Source: Rotaria socialis
Taxonomy: Eukaryota > Rotifera > Eurotatoria > Philodinida > Philodinidae
Assembly (NCBI GenBank): GCA_905331475.1
Contig: CAJNYU010002985.1
Location: forward strand, 124,001-188,000
DNA: 64,000 nucleotides
Reading direction: 5' to 3'
In this document: positions 26,077 to 38,000 of the stretch, one piece after another
How positions within the stretch are numbered: the first letter of the stretch is position 1
How the letters are laid out: each line of letters begins with the position of its first letter
Position numbers and translations under genes: made by a program
Notes under the pieces: model-generated
The model's input: the letters and a program-made list of their open reading frames with translations, nothing else
What the model was told of the DNA's origin: nothing
The model's database searches: none

Positions 26077-27112
26077 TTCTATCTTGTTTGTAGTTATAAA
26101 GAATGGTTTAATATAGCGCGCAACTCTCTTTTATATTATACAGTATGATCGACTATCGTCGACGACGATATACTTTCCAGTAATTATTTGAGGAAAGATA
26201 TGAAAAATGAAGACAAATCAAGTGATGAAAGCATTAGCTTAAAACTTAATTTTTTGTCATATATTCGATAACAACATCGACGAAATAGTCTATAAGCATA
26301 TGATAAAGATAACAATTCACAAGACTAAGAGGCAATAACAGATATGAATAGCTGACCTCAATGTTACGTAAAGATATTTGCAGCGTTTAATAAATGGTGT
26401 CATATGATAGATACGAAAATCATGGTATCTAGCAATGATTTTTAAACGAAATGAGATGAAAAAAGCCAAATTAAATAGAATGATGAATAGTTGAATCAAG
26501 TTTACAGGCATCAGTGCGGAAAAAGAACTGCCCCCGTTGAGTGCAAAATTTGCACTGCAAATTGACCTTTTGGATTTGTTGTTACTTGACTCATTGAATA
26601 ATAGTTTTATGGAAAACACATCTGAAGTACAAATGTGACGTTTCAATATGCTAATAAAAGAATGTATTATATCGGTCTCATCATATATTCAAACGACGAG
26701 TCATCGCTTTATAATTTCTGTAATAGAATGAACTAAAGTGAGCATATAAAATGCATGCCACTATTAAGATTTTACATAAAAGAATACCATGTCTCTAACG
26801 GAGACTACGTTCATGAGCAAAATATCAGTTCAACCAATAATTATAATGTTTCTAGTTGGAATAACAAATAGATTCACAAGATGTACTATAAAATCTATTT
26901 CAGTCTGGTCTAGTATCATACTGTACATAATATTGTTTGACTTTTATTTCGAAAAATATAAGTACAAAAAAGAATAAAATATGGTAGATTCATCTGTTCG
27001 ACAATATCTTATATTGTGGATAAAACCTGATGAATCTCTTCTGTTCGATAGAGTTTTGAAGGTAAGTAAGTTAAAGGTAATCATTTGATGTAAAATAAAC
27101 TTAAAGTAAATT

Positions 27113-28486
27113 TCAAATAGGTTGGTAAACTATTCGTTCCCAATAAGCGTTATTGTGAAGATCTGTCATTGACCCACATCGATCTCCACCACCACGGTGA
27201 ACACTGGAGCGAAGCGACCAACAAAGTCGATATTCAGAATATTCATCGCTTCGATCGCAAGGAATATAATCAACTAACGTCTTTGGGTTACCGTCGTCAT
27301 CGAGACCCGATAAAAAGTAGAAGTTTGAGCGTGAATCCTACATTACAGAAAAATACAATTCTGTTGAAAGCAAAATCTTTCTTGTGACAGAGCTTGCTAA
27401 TTGACCCAAAAAATACTTTAAATAAATATGCTACTGAAATCAACCTTACCTTAGAAAAAGTTGCATGTTTTTAGAAAAATAAAATTATTTTGTCACATAT
27501 GGAAAGAAGATAATCTCTTACTTCTGGACGTCCTTCAAAGCCCCAGGCTATTTGTAATCTGTTATAGAAACCAAGAAAAGTATTCGCTTGAAGTAGGCAA
27601 TGCTTTTTCGGAGGACATTTATCCAATCTATCAATCGAGTTACCTACACCAGCTAGCGATAACATGTTTCTGTTGTAAGTTGGACGACATGCAACAAGAA
27701 GTTTTGTACTTCGGCACGATATTCGAAACGACAATAAGTCAAACGGGGTATCGTATGTGCTTCGATAGCATTCTTGCCATCCAATTAAAGAATTCGTATT
27801 CAAATACCGATGAACACCATGAATAGGCCATAAGTATGCCTCGGCTAAAAACAACAGGATCATATATAAAAATTTTAAGAAAAATATTACTTACGATTTA
27901 GTCCAAGATCTGTTAGCATAGCTGTGAAATTCGCTTTTAGATCCACATTTGGTGCTTGAAACTCAACTGCATAAGCAGGCATTTCTGGATTACGTTTGAT
28001 TGCTCTCAATTGATCAAGCAGATATTTGAATTGAACAGGATTGTAATCCAAAAAATCATACCGGCTTTGTCTCGTAAATGTAACTCACTTTCATTATTTT
28101 TCATGAGCATCTTCGCTAATTTAGATTTAGGCACAGCAGTCAAAGTTGACCGTAGAGTCGATATTTTTTCACCACCAACATTTAATTCGATTATGTCATC
28201 GTCTAACGATTCACTAATCTCATCTTTCCAATTGACCGCCGTCGAACTTCCTACAACACCCATGTCGTTCCAATAGTCAATCGTTTCAGTTGGAGCTGGA
28301 ATCTCTTCAGTTACAGTTTCTTGAGTAGATTCTAAATGAGTACCTACTGCTTCAACTGTTATTTGTTCACAAACCACCATAAAACAAATAGTCTATGTAG
28401 AAAAATAGAATCTTAGATTAAATTCTATCTTCAATGAGACTACTACATACCAATAGAATAAACAACAACTTTGAAAACATTTCCAT
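27113..28486 (-). pseudogene. Secreted T1/BTB protein, copy B, with a frameshift
   Basis: Exons match copy A: 28451-28486, 27895-28392, 27522-27844, 27113-27337. The signal peptide (MEMFSKLLFILL then TICFMVVCEQ), T1/BTB domain and Cys-rich half are all present. Around 28048-28060 the copy has one base fewer than copy A at the point where A reads FFDYNPVQF, so the frame is lost within the T1 domain. Downstream, the original frame continues without stops to the end (WERIVYQPI), with intact splice sites and a length-identical third exon (323 nt). It is either a very recent pseudogene or a one-base assembly/sequencing error in a run of A/T. Confidence 0.78.
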
Positions 28487-29045
28487 CTTGTGCATTTATA
28501 AAGAATAACTTAGTATACTGCAAATCTCTATCATTTTATATAGTATGATCAGGTGCTCTCGATGAGGATATCATTTTCAATAACAATTGTCTTTGTCAGC
28601 ATTTGAGGAGAGATGTTAACAATGAAGACAGACAAAGTGATGAAAGTACTACCAGAGAATTTTATTTGTTGTCATAGCTTCGATAACAATATCTATCTAC
28701 GTAAATCTTTTGTACATAAACATCTGATAGAGATAATAATTTAAAGGGCTAAAGGCCAATGACATTTATGAATAACTGATCTCGATATTACGTATTGAAA
28801 TTTGTAATGTTTGATAAATGTCTGTATATGGTTCATTCGAACCTTAGTTTCCTACTCAATTTACGAAAAGATTAAGGTTTTATGAAAAAGCATCTGACAC
28901 TGGTACATTTTGTCGCATGATCAATTCGTTGCGTCCAAAGTAATAAAAAGTATTCATAAAAAGTATTTAATCGAAAAACGTGCTGCTAAATGTAGAACAC
29001 GTTTAGATTTTTTTCCTGTTAACTTCTTAATCGGCATTCTGAGAA
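28487..29045. other. Duplicated upstream flank of copy B
   Basis: Resembles the region upstream of copy A (26100-26650) and carries no open exon. The ORF at 28910-29119 reaches into the left end of the neighbouring mobile element and is not a gene. Confidence 0.5.
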
Positions 29046-29205
29046 AGCGACAATTGGTCGAGCTACAATTAGTCGAACGACAATTAGTCGCTACGATAAT
29101 TAGTCGCATAAGAAATTGATCGCATGAGAAAATTCAATTATATTGAAATTTATTGAATAAGAAAAAGTACATAAATGAATATACAAAAGATTAATTGAAT
29201 TACAA

Positions 29206-31007
29206 ATTCAAAGCTACTCTTTCTATTTGTCTAAGTAGTGTTGGATGTGGAGAAAGTAATAAAATTTTCAGACGTTTACTGTAATCTAAATATTTTTTTG
29301 TTTGAAGAGCTGATTGACCACCCTAGCCGAACTTTTTTCTTCATGCGCTTGCAAGACTTAAGCTCAATATGTGTCCATAGCGCATGACTTTCTTGCTCAA
29401 GACAAGCGCTTCAATGTTTGCATGAGTTACAAAAAAAAATGCAACTATAATTTTTTATTAAAAGTTAAGTTATTGTGAATGTAAAATTGAAAACAAAAAG
29501 TTGAAAAAGTTCTTTAATAACAGAAACGCTTAGATAAAAATTAAAGCGCATGAACAAGAAGTTTAAGAATTGCATGCGCTTGCAAAAAATAGTTCGGCTA
29601 GGGCAGCATTAACTTTAACAAGTTGACAACGAATATAATTTTCTTCTTTTTGAAGACTTTGGATAAAGATCCAGAGAGACGGATGTTCACATTGAATAAC
29701 GGAGTTGAGTCGTCGGTGCCAGGCTTCAACCTGGTTATTTGTTCGCATTGAGTTCTTGATGGTTCTTTTATGCATGTTCCATAAATCGACAGGATATCTT
29801 GGCGTTGCACATCCATTCGGTCGTCTTTTTCCTATGTAAGTGTCTTCGAAATAATCGATAACTGGTTCCAAAATAAATGTTAAAGACCCATATAAATCGC
29901 TGAATCCTTGATTAACATCAGCAGGTTGAAGAAATGCTAATAATGCAGCGATTTATTTACATCGTAAGCAAATTTTGCATCATTTTCGTAATTGGTTTTT
30001 AATCCAAGATCCTATGAACGAGAGTTAAAATCAAGTCGCTTATAAAAAACCATCGAGACTGACTTGAAGTTTTTTTTGGATGCTCTTCTGCAGATGAAAG
30101 AAGCAACCTGCTATCGACAATGTGCTAAAAGTCCCTTCGAAATCATTAATTGCTCCCTTTTCAAAATTGACCATAACTGATTTGGGATTCCATGAAGGAC
30201 ATAAGCGACGTAATTCATTAATTAATCTTTGATAAATCTATTGTTGTTTATCTGACAGTAACGCAAACACCAATGGAAATACACAATTTTGATAAACACC
30301 AGGTATCGTATATAATTGAGTGAATATTACTGGTGTTACCTGAAATAACGATGAAGAATATAATCAATGCATACTTATCGATTCCAGATTGAAATAGTTA
30401 ACATACTTTGAATGTTCCGTCGATGAGTATTTCTTCAGTTTCTTTAAGAATTTTCAATTGTTCAGGAGATGAGAATATAATTAAACGATGATCACGAGGT
30501 TCAGAATCAAATTGCAAAAATGTGTCGTTTCTAATTTTCATTGTTAGAGATGTTGGTACCATTGTAAAATTTTTATCGTGGAATTTGCGGTAAATCTTTT
30601 TTTTGACGTTGTCGTTGAATATTTCTTTTAATGTATTTCAAATTCGGAAGACGAGCTACCATCTGGTCAGATACATTATTTAAGCAATTGTCCATAATAT
30701 GTTGTGTACTTTCAGTGGTAGTCACCGCTCGAGAACGTAATTTGTCTTGGAATAATCGGACTTCATTATTCACTGCACTTGCAGGATGATTATGATCATT
30801 ATTTTCAAGTAAAATAGTAGTATGATTGTGATCTGTATGAATTCTTCCTTTGAATTTAATTGTTCGGCAATTCACATTTCCAATAAGTTTTTTATCCGTA
30901 TTACGATCGATTGTATAATTGAATCCATTCAACGTAAGTAATGGTTTGTTTTTTTCAGTTGTAGCAATATTGAGAGATGACATGTTTGTATAAACATGAC
31001 AGTTCAT
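29206..31007 (-). pseudogene. FLYWCH-zinc-finger MULE transposase remnant
   Basis: N-terminal FLYWCH-like finger (LLTLNGFNYTIDRN, NVNCRTIKFKGRIHTDHNHT, NDHNHP), then MULE core pieces: EEILIDGTFKVTPVIFTQLY, MVNFEKGAINDF, AGCFFHLQKSIQKK. The C-terminal part (MRTNNQVEAWHRRLNSVI) is intact for about 100 residues. Breaks: an in-frame TAG at 30238-30240, a frame change near 29940-30000, and a MITE within the C-terminal coding sequence. After the MITE the frame resumes (QTKKYLDYSKRLKILL) to a stop near 29206. The second catalytic acidic residue seems replaced by Asn in MVNFE, so it is probably inactive. Confidence 0.78.
29319..29601. mobile_element. MITE, family 1 copy 1, nested in the MULE
   Basis: 283 bp with inverted ends CCCTAGCCGAACT / AGTTCGGCTAGGG and sub-terminal GCATGCGCTTGCAA in inverted copies. 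It interrupts the MULE transposase frame. Removing it together with one copy of the flanking dinucleotide CA restores the reading frame, which suggests a 2-bp target duplication. A related copy lies at 62453-62745. Confidence 0.85.
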
Positions 31008-31295
31008 TTTTTCTCCTTTTAAAGATCTCCGAATATATTTAGTAAATCTGATTAACTAGTCATCATGGTTTCGATACTCTGTTTATTAGATCCAATCCCG
31101 GATTCTCTGTGTCCGTATATCAATTAAACTGTAACCATGTTGTGACCTGTTTCGATAAATCAATTAAGACACAAGAGACACAATTATTGTATTCTCACTT
31201 ATGTCATGATAAATTTCGACTAATATCTAGTACGACTAACTATCGTAGTGACTAATTGTCGTTGCGACTAGATGACTACGCCGAATTGTCGTAGA

Positions 31296-31714
31296 CCCAC
31301 GGCGAAACATAAAAATATTTAATAGCAAAAACAAATAATAAACATCACAGCTTGAATACAAATAGGAAAAAAATGATCTAAACAAACAAAACAAGGTAAT
31401 AATGATATGGTATACGACACACAGCATCTTTTATACGAAGTAGAGTAGCTATGAAAGTCTAATTATACCATTTTTGACAATATGAAACATGAGGTTTTAC
31501 GTACATGATTGATTGATTGATTGATTATTATACTTCAAGTAGGAACGGGTTTTTCTATGGTCCAATGAACCGATATAATAAACATATTCTCTGAAAAACA
31601 AGAGGTCACTACTTCCTTGTCTGCTGTTCATCTTTTTCTTCGTTTCCTTGAGAAACGAAAACTTCTGACATAACATTCCACTTATCAGACCGTTGAGGAA
31701 GGTAACGGGTGTTC
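31296..31714. other. Spacer between two mobile elements
   Basis: About 420 bp of AT-rich s sequence with a short GATT tetranucleotide run at 31506-31527. The minus ORF at 31497-31730 reads into the next element's arm and I do not regard it as a gene. Confidence 0.45.
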
Positions 31715-32431
31715 CATAATGAATGACCAACTCAATGTTTTCTGAATAGCTCCTTCATTTTTTATTTACTAAATTTACCCCCCCCCACCGGAAGATCCAC
31801 CATTCAATTCTCTACAAGATTTGTATTACAAGCTTTCTCACGAAAGTTAAGAGAAAAATTCTTATAAGAGAATATTCAACACGTATAAAAGGGCCGACTT
31901 TCAAAGCTGAAAAATAGTTTCCTTCAGTTTTTCGTTCGCTACTGACGAAAAAAACAACAACACAGTAATCTTGTAGCCCATGAAAAACTCGTTTAATCGA
32001 TCATATAATTGGAAATTTTCCACGCTCATCCTTACGTGGTACTACATACATTTTTTCTTTCAAACCTTTGAGAATTTAGCTTCTTCAATCAGTGGTTTCG
32101 CTACTCCTGGAAAAAGAGGCATAACTAAGCCAAAATAGCGTCGTTTACATTTAGGTTTTTCCATTTTGATGGAACATGACTAGTGTACCAGATTCGGAGA
32201 AGAAACATAACCTTTAATTATTTTATTCAATTCAGTAGGCGACAAATATTGTATTTTAGCCATTTTGAATATTCCTTTTTAAAATTTTTTTACTTACCCT
32301 TCGTCAGAAAAGCTTGTAATACAAATCTTGTAGAGAATTGAATGGAGGATCTGCGGGGGGCGCGGAGTTAAATTTAGTGAATAAAAAATGAAGGAGCTAT
32401 TCTGAAAACATTGAGTTGGTCATTCATTATG
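31715..32431. mobile_element. Fold-back element with 130-bp inverted arms
   Basis: Left arm 31715-31846 and right arm about 32298-32431 are near-perfect inverted copies (both include ACCAACTCAATGTTTT and CTACAAGATTTGTATTACA). The core has a short minus-strand frame starting at 32263 (MAKIQYLSPTELNKIIKGYV) that meets a stop after about 30 codons and then resumes in the same frame. This could be a captured or remnant gene. No transposase is recognised. Confidence 0.82.
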
Positions 32432-32917
32432 AAAAACTCGCTAGAAACCGGTCACGGTATCTCAAAACACACCCCATATCCACCCTACACCCTCACGCTC
32501 ACACCCAATTTTTTCAATATTATACAATCGACCTACATTTTGTTCGATTTTTTACGAGGAATATTCTTGATTATATCACCATCATAAAATTCATTCTAGT
32601 GTTTTGCAAGTTATTTTAAATTCGTTATTTTCAGAGATTGATGAATTTTATACAACAGAATGAAACTTAATTGAAGATATGCAGTCAATAATTAATGAAG
32701 TACGTACTTTACATTGAAAAACTATATGTCTGAACACGTTAGCAGAAACTCGCTGCATGCACTTATCGAAACTCATATATATTGCTCGTTTGCACTTGGG
32801 TCTATAGCTCTGTAAGTTAGGACGATAAAGGTATGAAAGGGAGACAGTGATGATGAACATAGTTGTCATATGAATTTTTTGAAGCACAATTATGCAGGCG
32901 TGGTCTATGGATATAGA
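32432..32917. other. 3' flank, nothing recognised
   Basis: Lies between the fold-back element and the stop codon of the minus-strand gene at 32918. No exon or repeat beyond AT-rich sequence was found. Confidence 0.45.
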
Positions 32918-34444
32918 TTATGGGTGAGGATGTGTATGATTATTGTTCTCAGTCACACCCTCATCTGTGCCGAAGTGACTGTGCCGAAGTGATCGCGACG
33001 AAGTGTACCAGTCCGTTTTGCGCTTGCGTGTACGGGAAGTGACTGAAAGAAAAAGAAAATATAGGGGTTGAGCAGTTGTTTCTAATTTTTTTTTACTTGG
33101 GCGAATGAAATCGGATAAACCGAGTGTTTCCCACTGAATATCCTCATTCTCATTAGCCATAACACAAATGAGTCTTGGTGTGTTAGGTACATGGTGAGCA
33201 GGATGAAGATCTTGGACAGTACATAAAGGAAGAACATGAAAAATGGCACCGTCTTCTGCACGATGTTTTTGACAAATCTGAAACATTCTCAGTTTTAACC
33301 TAAAATAAAAAAATTCTTTCCATGTCTAATTTCTATTTAAAGTAAACCTAAAGATACCATCCTCTGTTAACTCTGATTTTTGAATATTAACACGGATGGG
33401 ATTCATATGCGGTGTATTTGTTTCAGCACCTGCAGCTAGAAAGCCTTTTCTCGTATGCAAGCGCCACGTGACCTTGTCTTCTTTGCGTTCTTCTGTGACA
33501 ATAGAGACAAAAAGTTTCAATTGATTGTATTGCAGGTAGTTTAGTGGAATCTAGAAGGAAAAAAATAAGCATATCAAATAGTGAATTTTTCTATTATATA
33601 AAAAGAGATCACTTTTATTTCGGGTAGAACAGAAGCATATTTTGCATCGAGACAACCTTTAACAGCTTGTACACGTGAAATGTAGTAATTTTTTTCTGTT
33701 CGTATTTTCTTCCCTTTATAGCAGAAATCAGATTGATAGTATTGTCTCTGATAAGGCGCCACATCGCGTGTGAAGATCACACGCGATGTTGTGCCAGAAG
33801 TTTCGAACAAAGTTGTTTCAATAATATTAGATAGCAGTGAATTATCCGGTAATGGTAGGTCGAGCTCTGAGTTCCGGTCGATTGGTAGTGGGTTTTCCGA
33901 TGGAGAAATACCAAATATATCAATATCAGTTTCATTAGTTGCTAGCAGTCTATCGTCTGTAAAAAGAAACGAAACAATACTGTAAGATAACGTCTTAGTT
34001 CAGCTCACTGTAAAAAAATCCGTAGAATACTAAACCAAAAAAGGGTTGATGAAAGTGCAACGTATAATAAACCCTTTTTTCGTTTTTGAAAATTTTCATA
34101 AACCCTTAAGGGTTTAGTATTCTACGAATTTTTTTACAGTGCTGAAACTCACCAGATTGAACAGAAGGTTTCTCGGAACCATTTCGATACCAACATGTAA
34201 CTATAGCATTCAGCGTTGTCGTATGTGTACGAGGCAATCGCTGTTGAAGTTCTTCTGCATATTCTTCATCAAAATCAATGTAATCGAGAAATCGTTCATC
34301 ATAAATTTGAACATAAAATGAGTTTTGGCTAAGGTCGAAATGTGAACCAATGCGTTCAACAATTTCGCTTTTTGACAGATTTGGATTAACAAATAGTTCG
34401 TAAATTCGATTGCAACACAGGATGACAAGATTATATGAAGCCAT
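32918..34444 (-). CDS. Unrecognised protein with ubiquitin-like N-terminus (head-to-head pair, minus)
   Basis: Five exons: 34153-34444, 33613-33956, 33348-33550, 33097-33299, 32918-33042; 388 residues. Residues 1-95 look like a ubiquitin-like/PB1 fold (SKSEIVERIGSHFDLSQNSF then VQIYDERFLDYIDFDEEYAE). Residues about 140-340 look beta-rich: VIFTRDVAPYQRQYYQSDF, SVLPEIKIPLNYLQYNQLKL, VSIVTEE, NPIRVNIQKSELTEDGIF. A basic TSRTRKRKTDW near the C-terminus resembles a nuclear localisation signal. The middle faintly recalls Rel-type DNA-binding domains in motif order, but I cannot confirm that. The first intron contains a hairpin MITE. It shares its upstream region with the plus-strand gene at 35049. 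Confidence 0.75.
34006..34141. mobile_element. Hairpin MITE in the first intron of the minus gene
   Basis: 136 bp whose two halves are inverted copies: CACTGTAAAAAAATCCGTAG at one end and its near-complement at the other, with AGAATACTAAACC beyond. No coding capacity. It is confined to the intron 33957-34152. Confidence 0.85.
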
Positions 34445-35048
34445 CTATTAATAAAAAAGGCGTTTTCTTGTTCAAGCGATAACAGGCGTGTGTGATAGAA
34501 GATATCAAGTCAAAATTGGCGATAGTTTCTTCTTCATGTCAGGCTCTTGGAAGGAAAAAAGAAAAAAACGTGTTGGATGTTTTTTTCCTGCAAGCTTGCT
34601 TTAAAAAAAGAACGATAAGTCAGACCCGCTATCGTCAGTTTTTTTTCTTCCTACACATTTGTTGTAGGAAGAAAAAAAAGAAAAAGTAATCTAGCTGTTG
34701 GCGATTTTTTTCTTCCTACACTGTCGATTTTTTCCGACAGCATAGACGTTCTCTATTCATTCATCCATCATACTTGTTTTTTTTCCTGCATACTCTTTCT
34801 CGAAATAAAAATCAGATGCATAAAACTTCTATCTATCTATCTTTCTTTCTTTCTCTCTTTCTTTATATTCCTTCTATAAAAGAAAAATACGATAAGCCTT
34901 TCTTTATTTATCATATTATCGAAATTTTCCGACACATAACGTCGCATTCTTCCTATCACCTGTTGTCTCTCTTCTCGTTGATAAACGAGAGGGAACTGAG
35001 AAAGCAGAAGAAATAAAGTGTCAAGAAGAAAACGGTATATTATTGAAG
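34445..35048. promoter_or_regulatory. Shared upstream region of the head-to-head gene pair
   Basis: 604 bp between two divergent start codons, so it must hold both promoters. It contains a perfect hairpin at 34639-34679 (stem TTTTTTTTCTTCCTACA, 7-nt loop), a further TTTTTTTCTTCCTACAC at about 34706-34722, and CTTT/CTAT repeats near 34831-34865. Function of the hairpin is unknown. Confidence 0.5.
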
Positions 35049-38000
35049 ATGTCTCTCATCACGAAAATTCGTTACCATGATTCCAATGGAATTCCACGTA
35101 CAAAAAATACTCGAAAATTTCAAGCTACTACTTCGTACGAGACAATACGCACATGGATTGCAAAATGGTGGGGCCTTGATAAAACTAAGGTCAAAATCGA
35201 AATCAAGGATCAACCTCATGAATTCGTCACTTTTGATCAGGATTATATAAACGACTATCATCCTTACGGTGTCGATAGACAAACACAGAATAGTGGAGCA
35301 CACTCCAATACTGTGACTCCACCGTTTATTGAATTACGTCTAAGAGGAAAACACAGTAAAATTTACTTATTAAATTTTAATTTTTTCTTATTCATTCTCA
35401 AACAGATCAAACTCAAAATTTGACTCACAATGGTCTTCAACAAGCATCAAATGCAATTCTTTCGACTGATGTGCAGCAGTCTCAAAGACGTAAAATAGCA
35501 AATAATAAATATTTAATCCACTTTCATCGATTTTTATTATAGCAGCAGACTCAGTCGTTGAGCAACCTCAAGATGACTGTGAGGACGCTTCGTCTTCATA
35601 TGATTCTTCACGTTTGTACTCGTTCGATGGCCCAGTGAAGCTCGATGAAGAAACTATTAAACTCCAAGTAGATGTCAATTATTTTCTTCGAAATCAATAT
35701 GATAGTGAGCCATGTATGATATGTATTCAAGGCAATAAGGATGAGCTGAAAGGAAATGCCAGAAAAAAGAAAGTGGAGCCAAAAGTCAAGGTGAGGGATA
35801 CTGATAATACGATTTTAAATAATCCTATGAATTTTGTCTTCTGTAGATAGAAAAAGGCAATTTAAAAAAAAAATACAATTTAGAAAAAGACATTTCAAAA
35901 CAAGAAATACAGAACTGGGCTTTGCTTATCTTTCTTCTGGTCGAATTCTGCAAAGATGGGACCCGTGACCTCTTCTATAATGCTTGGCGAGGCTTCGCCA
36001 CAAGTGGCGACAACAAAACGGATCAAACTGATCTATCAATCAATGATGTAACACAGAAAGAAAGTCAAAAACGGTAAGTGATAAACTCGTTTTCTTAAAT
36101 CTATTTTTTTTAATAGGAGTCCACCTGATCGTTGTCTTTAGTACTAAACGTCCAAAACCGTATGTTAGAATCCCTCTCACTATGAAGATTTTGAATAATG
36201 GAGTCTAGTAAGTGCGACTGTCTTCTCTCGTTTCTTTTAAACCATTTTTATTTTTAGTCTGAATTTACGAACGGAAGTGATTCGTGAAACAAAAACACAC
36301 AACCAACCGCTGGAGAAGTTCTGTCAGTTGGCCGACAGATATTCTCCTGGCACAGAATATGAAACAGATCGTCTGGCTTTTTTGCTCGAAAAGAACGGAA
36401 AACCATTATGGAATAGCCTTGCACTCTCAAAATCTATGGCTTTTGGATGTAAATCTCATCATATTTTCTCTTAATTATTCCTTATGTATATTTATGTGTA
36501 TTATGTTTAGATGAAAAAATGATCAAACGTAAAAAAGTCAGTACCATCGACGGGAAATTCAATGAGTTAATAGCCGAACTCAAAATGAAACGAAAGAAAA
36601 ACTTTAATCAACCCGGTAAGAGATTCTTTCACTTCGACAATGTTTATTGGGAATTTAATTTCTGTATTGTGTCTAAATGATAGAGTTGAAACGTCTTCAA
36701 AAGCCTAGACGATCTACGAAGCATCGCAAGCAAACGATGGCGACTAGTTTAGTGACCAGTCACGAAACACGTACACTAAATGGTCACTGTCTACAAAGAG
36801 TGGAAGACTTGACATCGTTCGATAATCAGCAGTCGCAAGAGACAAATATTCCAATGGGGATGCAACATCACATCGTGGCATCTTCGGATCGAATGACAAT
36901 TAACAGATCCACTTCTAAGGTAATGTTGTTCAATTCATCAATATAACACCCTCAAGATAGTACACACTATGTTTCGTTGTATCGATTAAGGAATATTCTG
37001 TGTAAGGCTCTAATAATATTCATGCCATGGCTTCGATTAAAATTTAATCATCATCATGGAATGAAAATTTGAAAATTCACCAATGATTTTAAAATACATG
37101 CATTAAAGTGTCCGCTTCATCATGAAAAATTGCTTTTTTTTCATTTTCGACATAATTTATTCCAGCAAAACTTTTCATTATAATGATGTAATTTACATCA
37201 TTTTTTTATTTCATGGGCATGGCTCACTGTTAGCCGCCTTATGCACAGAGTTCGAACTTAATAGCGATTCATCAGTTAAGACAATTCCTCTGTTAGTATC
37301 ACATGTTTTGTTTTCATTTTTGTAATGCTGTGTGGCATTTATTCTGTCTTAAAAGGAACTGGTCACACCGGTAGTTCAATTGATCGCTCCTGCCAACTTT
37401 CAAGTTTCTAATACTGAAAATTTACTTGATAAAACTCACCAGGAACTAGATGGCTTTTTGGAGCAACCAAAATTAACTCAAAATGTTGATAACTCAATAA
37501 TGGTTTGTCTTCGTCTATGTCTGAGGCAGAAACCAGTATAAATTTCACACTTTCTAGGAAATTGATTTAGATTCACAGAATGGAAATGTTAATGGTGCAC
37601 ATGTCAACTCGTCGTTATACTCTAACTGTTCAGTCGATGATCTGTATCGACTTATCGATTCCACTTTAGAGACGCTTCCAGAAGATCCTAATTTTTGGCA
37701 AGATCTCAGTCAATTTGATCCAAATACCAATGGTTTTAGCGAAGCTATCGAGAATCTAAGGCAGTTAAGATGCCAACTCTCTCTACGGTATGCATAGAAT
37801 TGGCCGAAAGAAAAAACGTCGAAAGTAAAAAATGTCGAAAGTGCTATAAATCGAGTTTGAGCATACGCTATCCATTTAAAAGTACAACGATGGATACCCC
37901 TACAGATTGTCCATATAGGATTGTTTAAAAATTGGGTTTAAACTCTATCTATAGCATTTTCGACATTTTTTCTTTCGAAATTTTTTACTTTCGACGTTTT

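Larger units (their letters stand above)
24545..28905. repeat. Tandem segmental duplication of a 2.2-kb unit
   Basis: Unit 1 is about 24545-26700 and unit 2 about 26705-28905. Both begin with a matching 5'-flank segment (around 24550 and 26715: TTTCTRYAATAGAATRAACT), hold a full T1/BTB gene, and end with similar upstream sequence (around 26195-26280 and 28605-28700). The left edge falls only a few bases upstream of the NME8-like start codon. Boundaries are approximate because the units have diverged by substitutions and indels. Confidence 0.75.
29046..31295 (-). mobile_element. Mutator-like (MULE) DNA transposon, decayed
   Basis: The ends (29046-29125 and about 31215-31295) are inverted relative to each other and built from repeats of the motif ACAATTAGTCG. 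The minus strand between them holds the transposase remnant. The element sits between the T1/BTB pair and the head-to-head gene pair. A smaller MITE (29319-29601) is inserted in it. Confidence 0.75.

Noticed and set aside
25673-26116. Plus-strand ORF of 147 codons
   Set aside because: Exactly antisense to the T1/BTB exon of copy A; the same shadow recurs opposite copy B.
29319-31295. CRISPR-like array from repeated AATTAGTCG motifs
   Set aside because: The repeats are directly adjacent at transposon ends, without unique spacers, in a eukaryotic genome.
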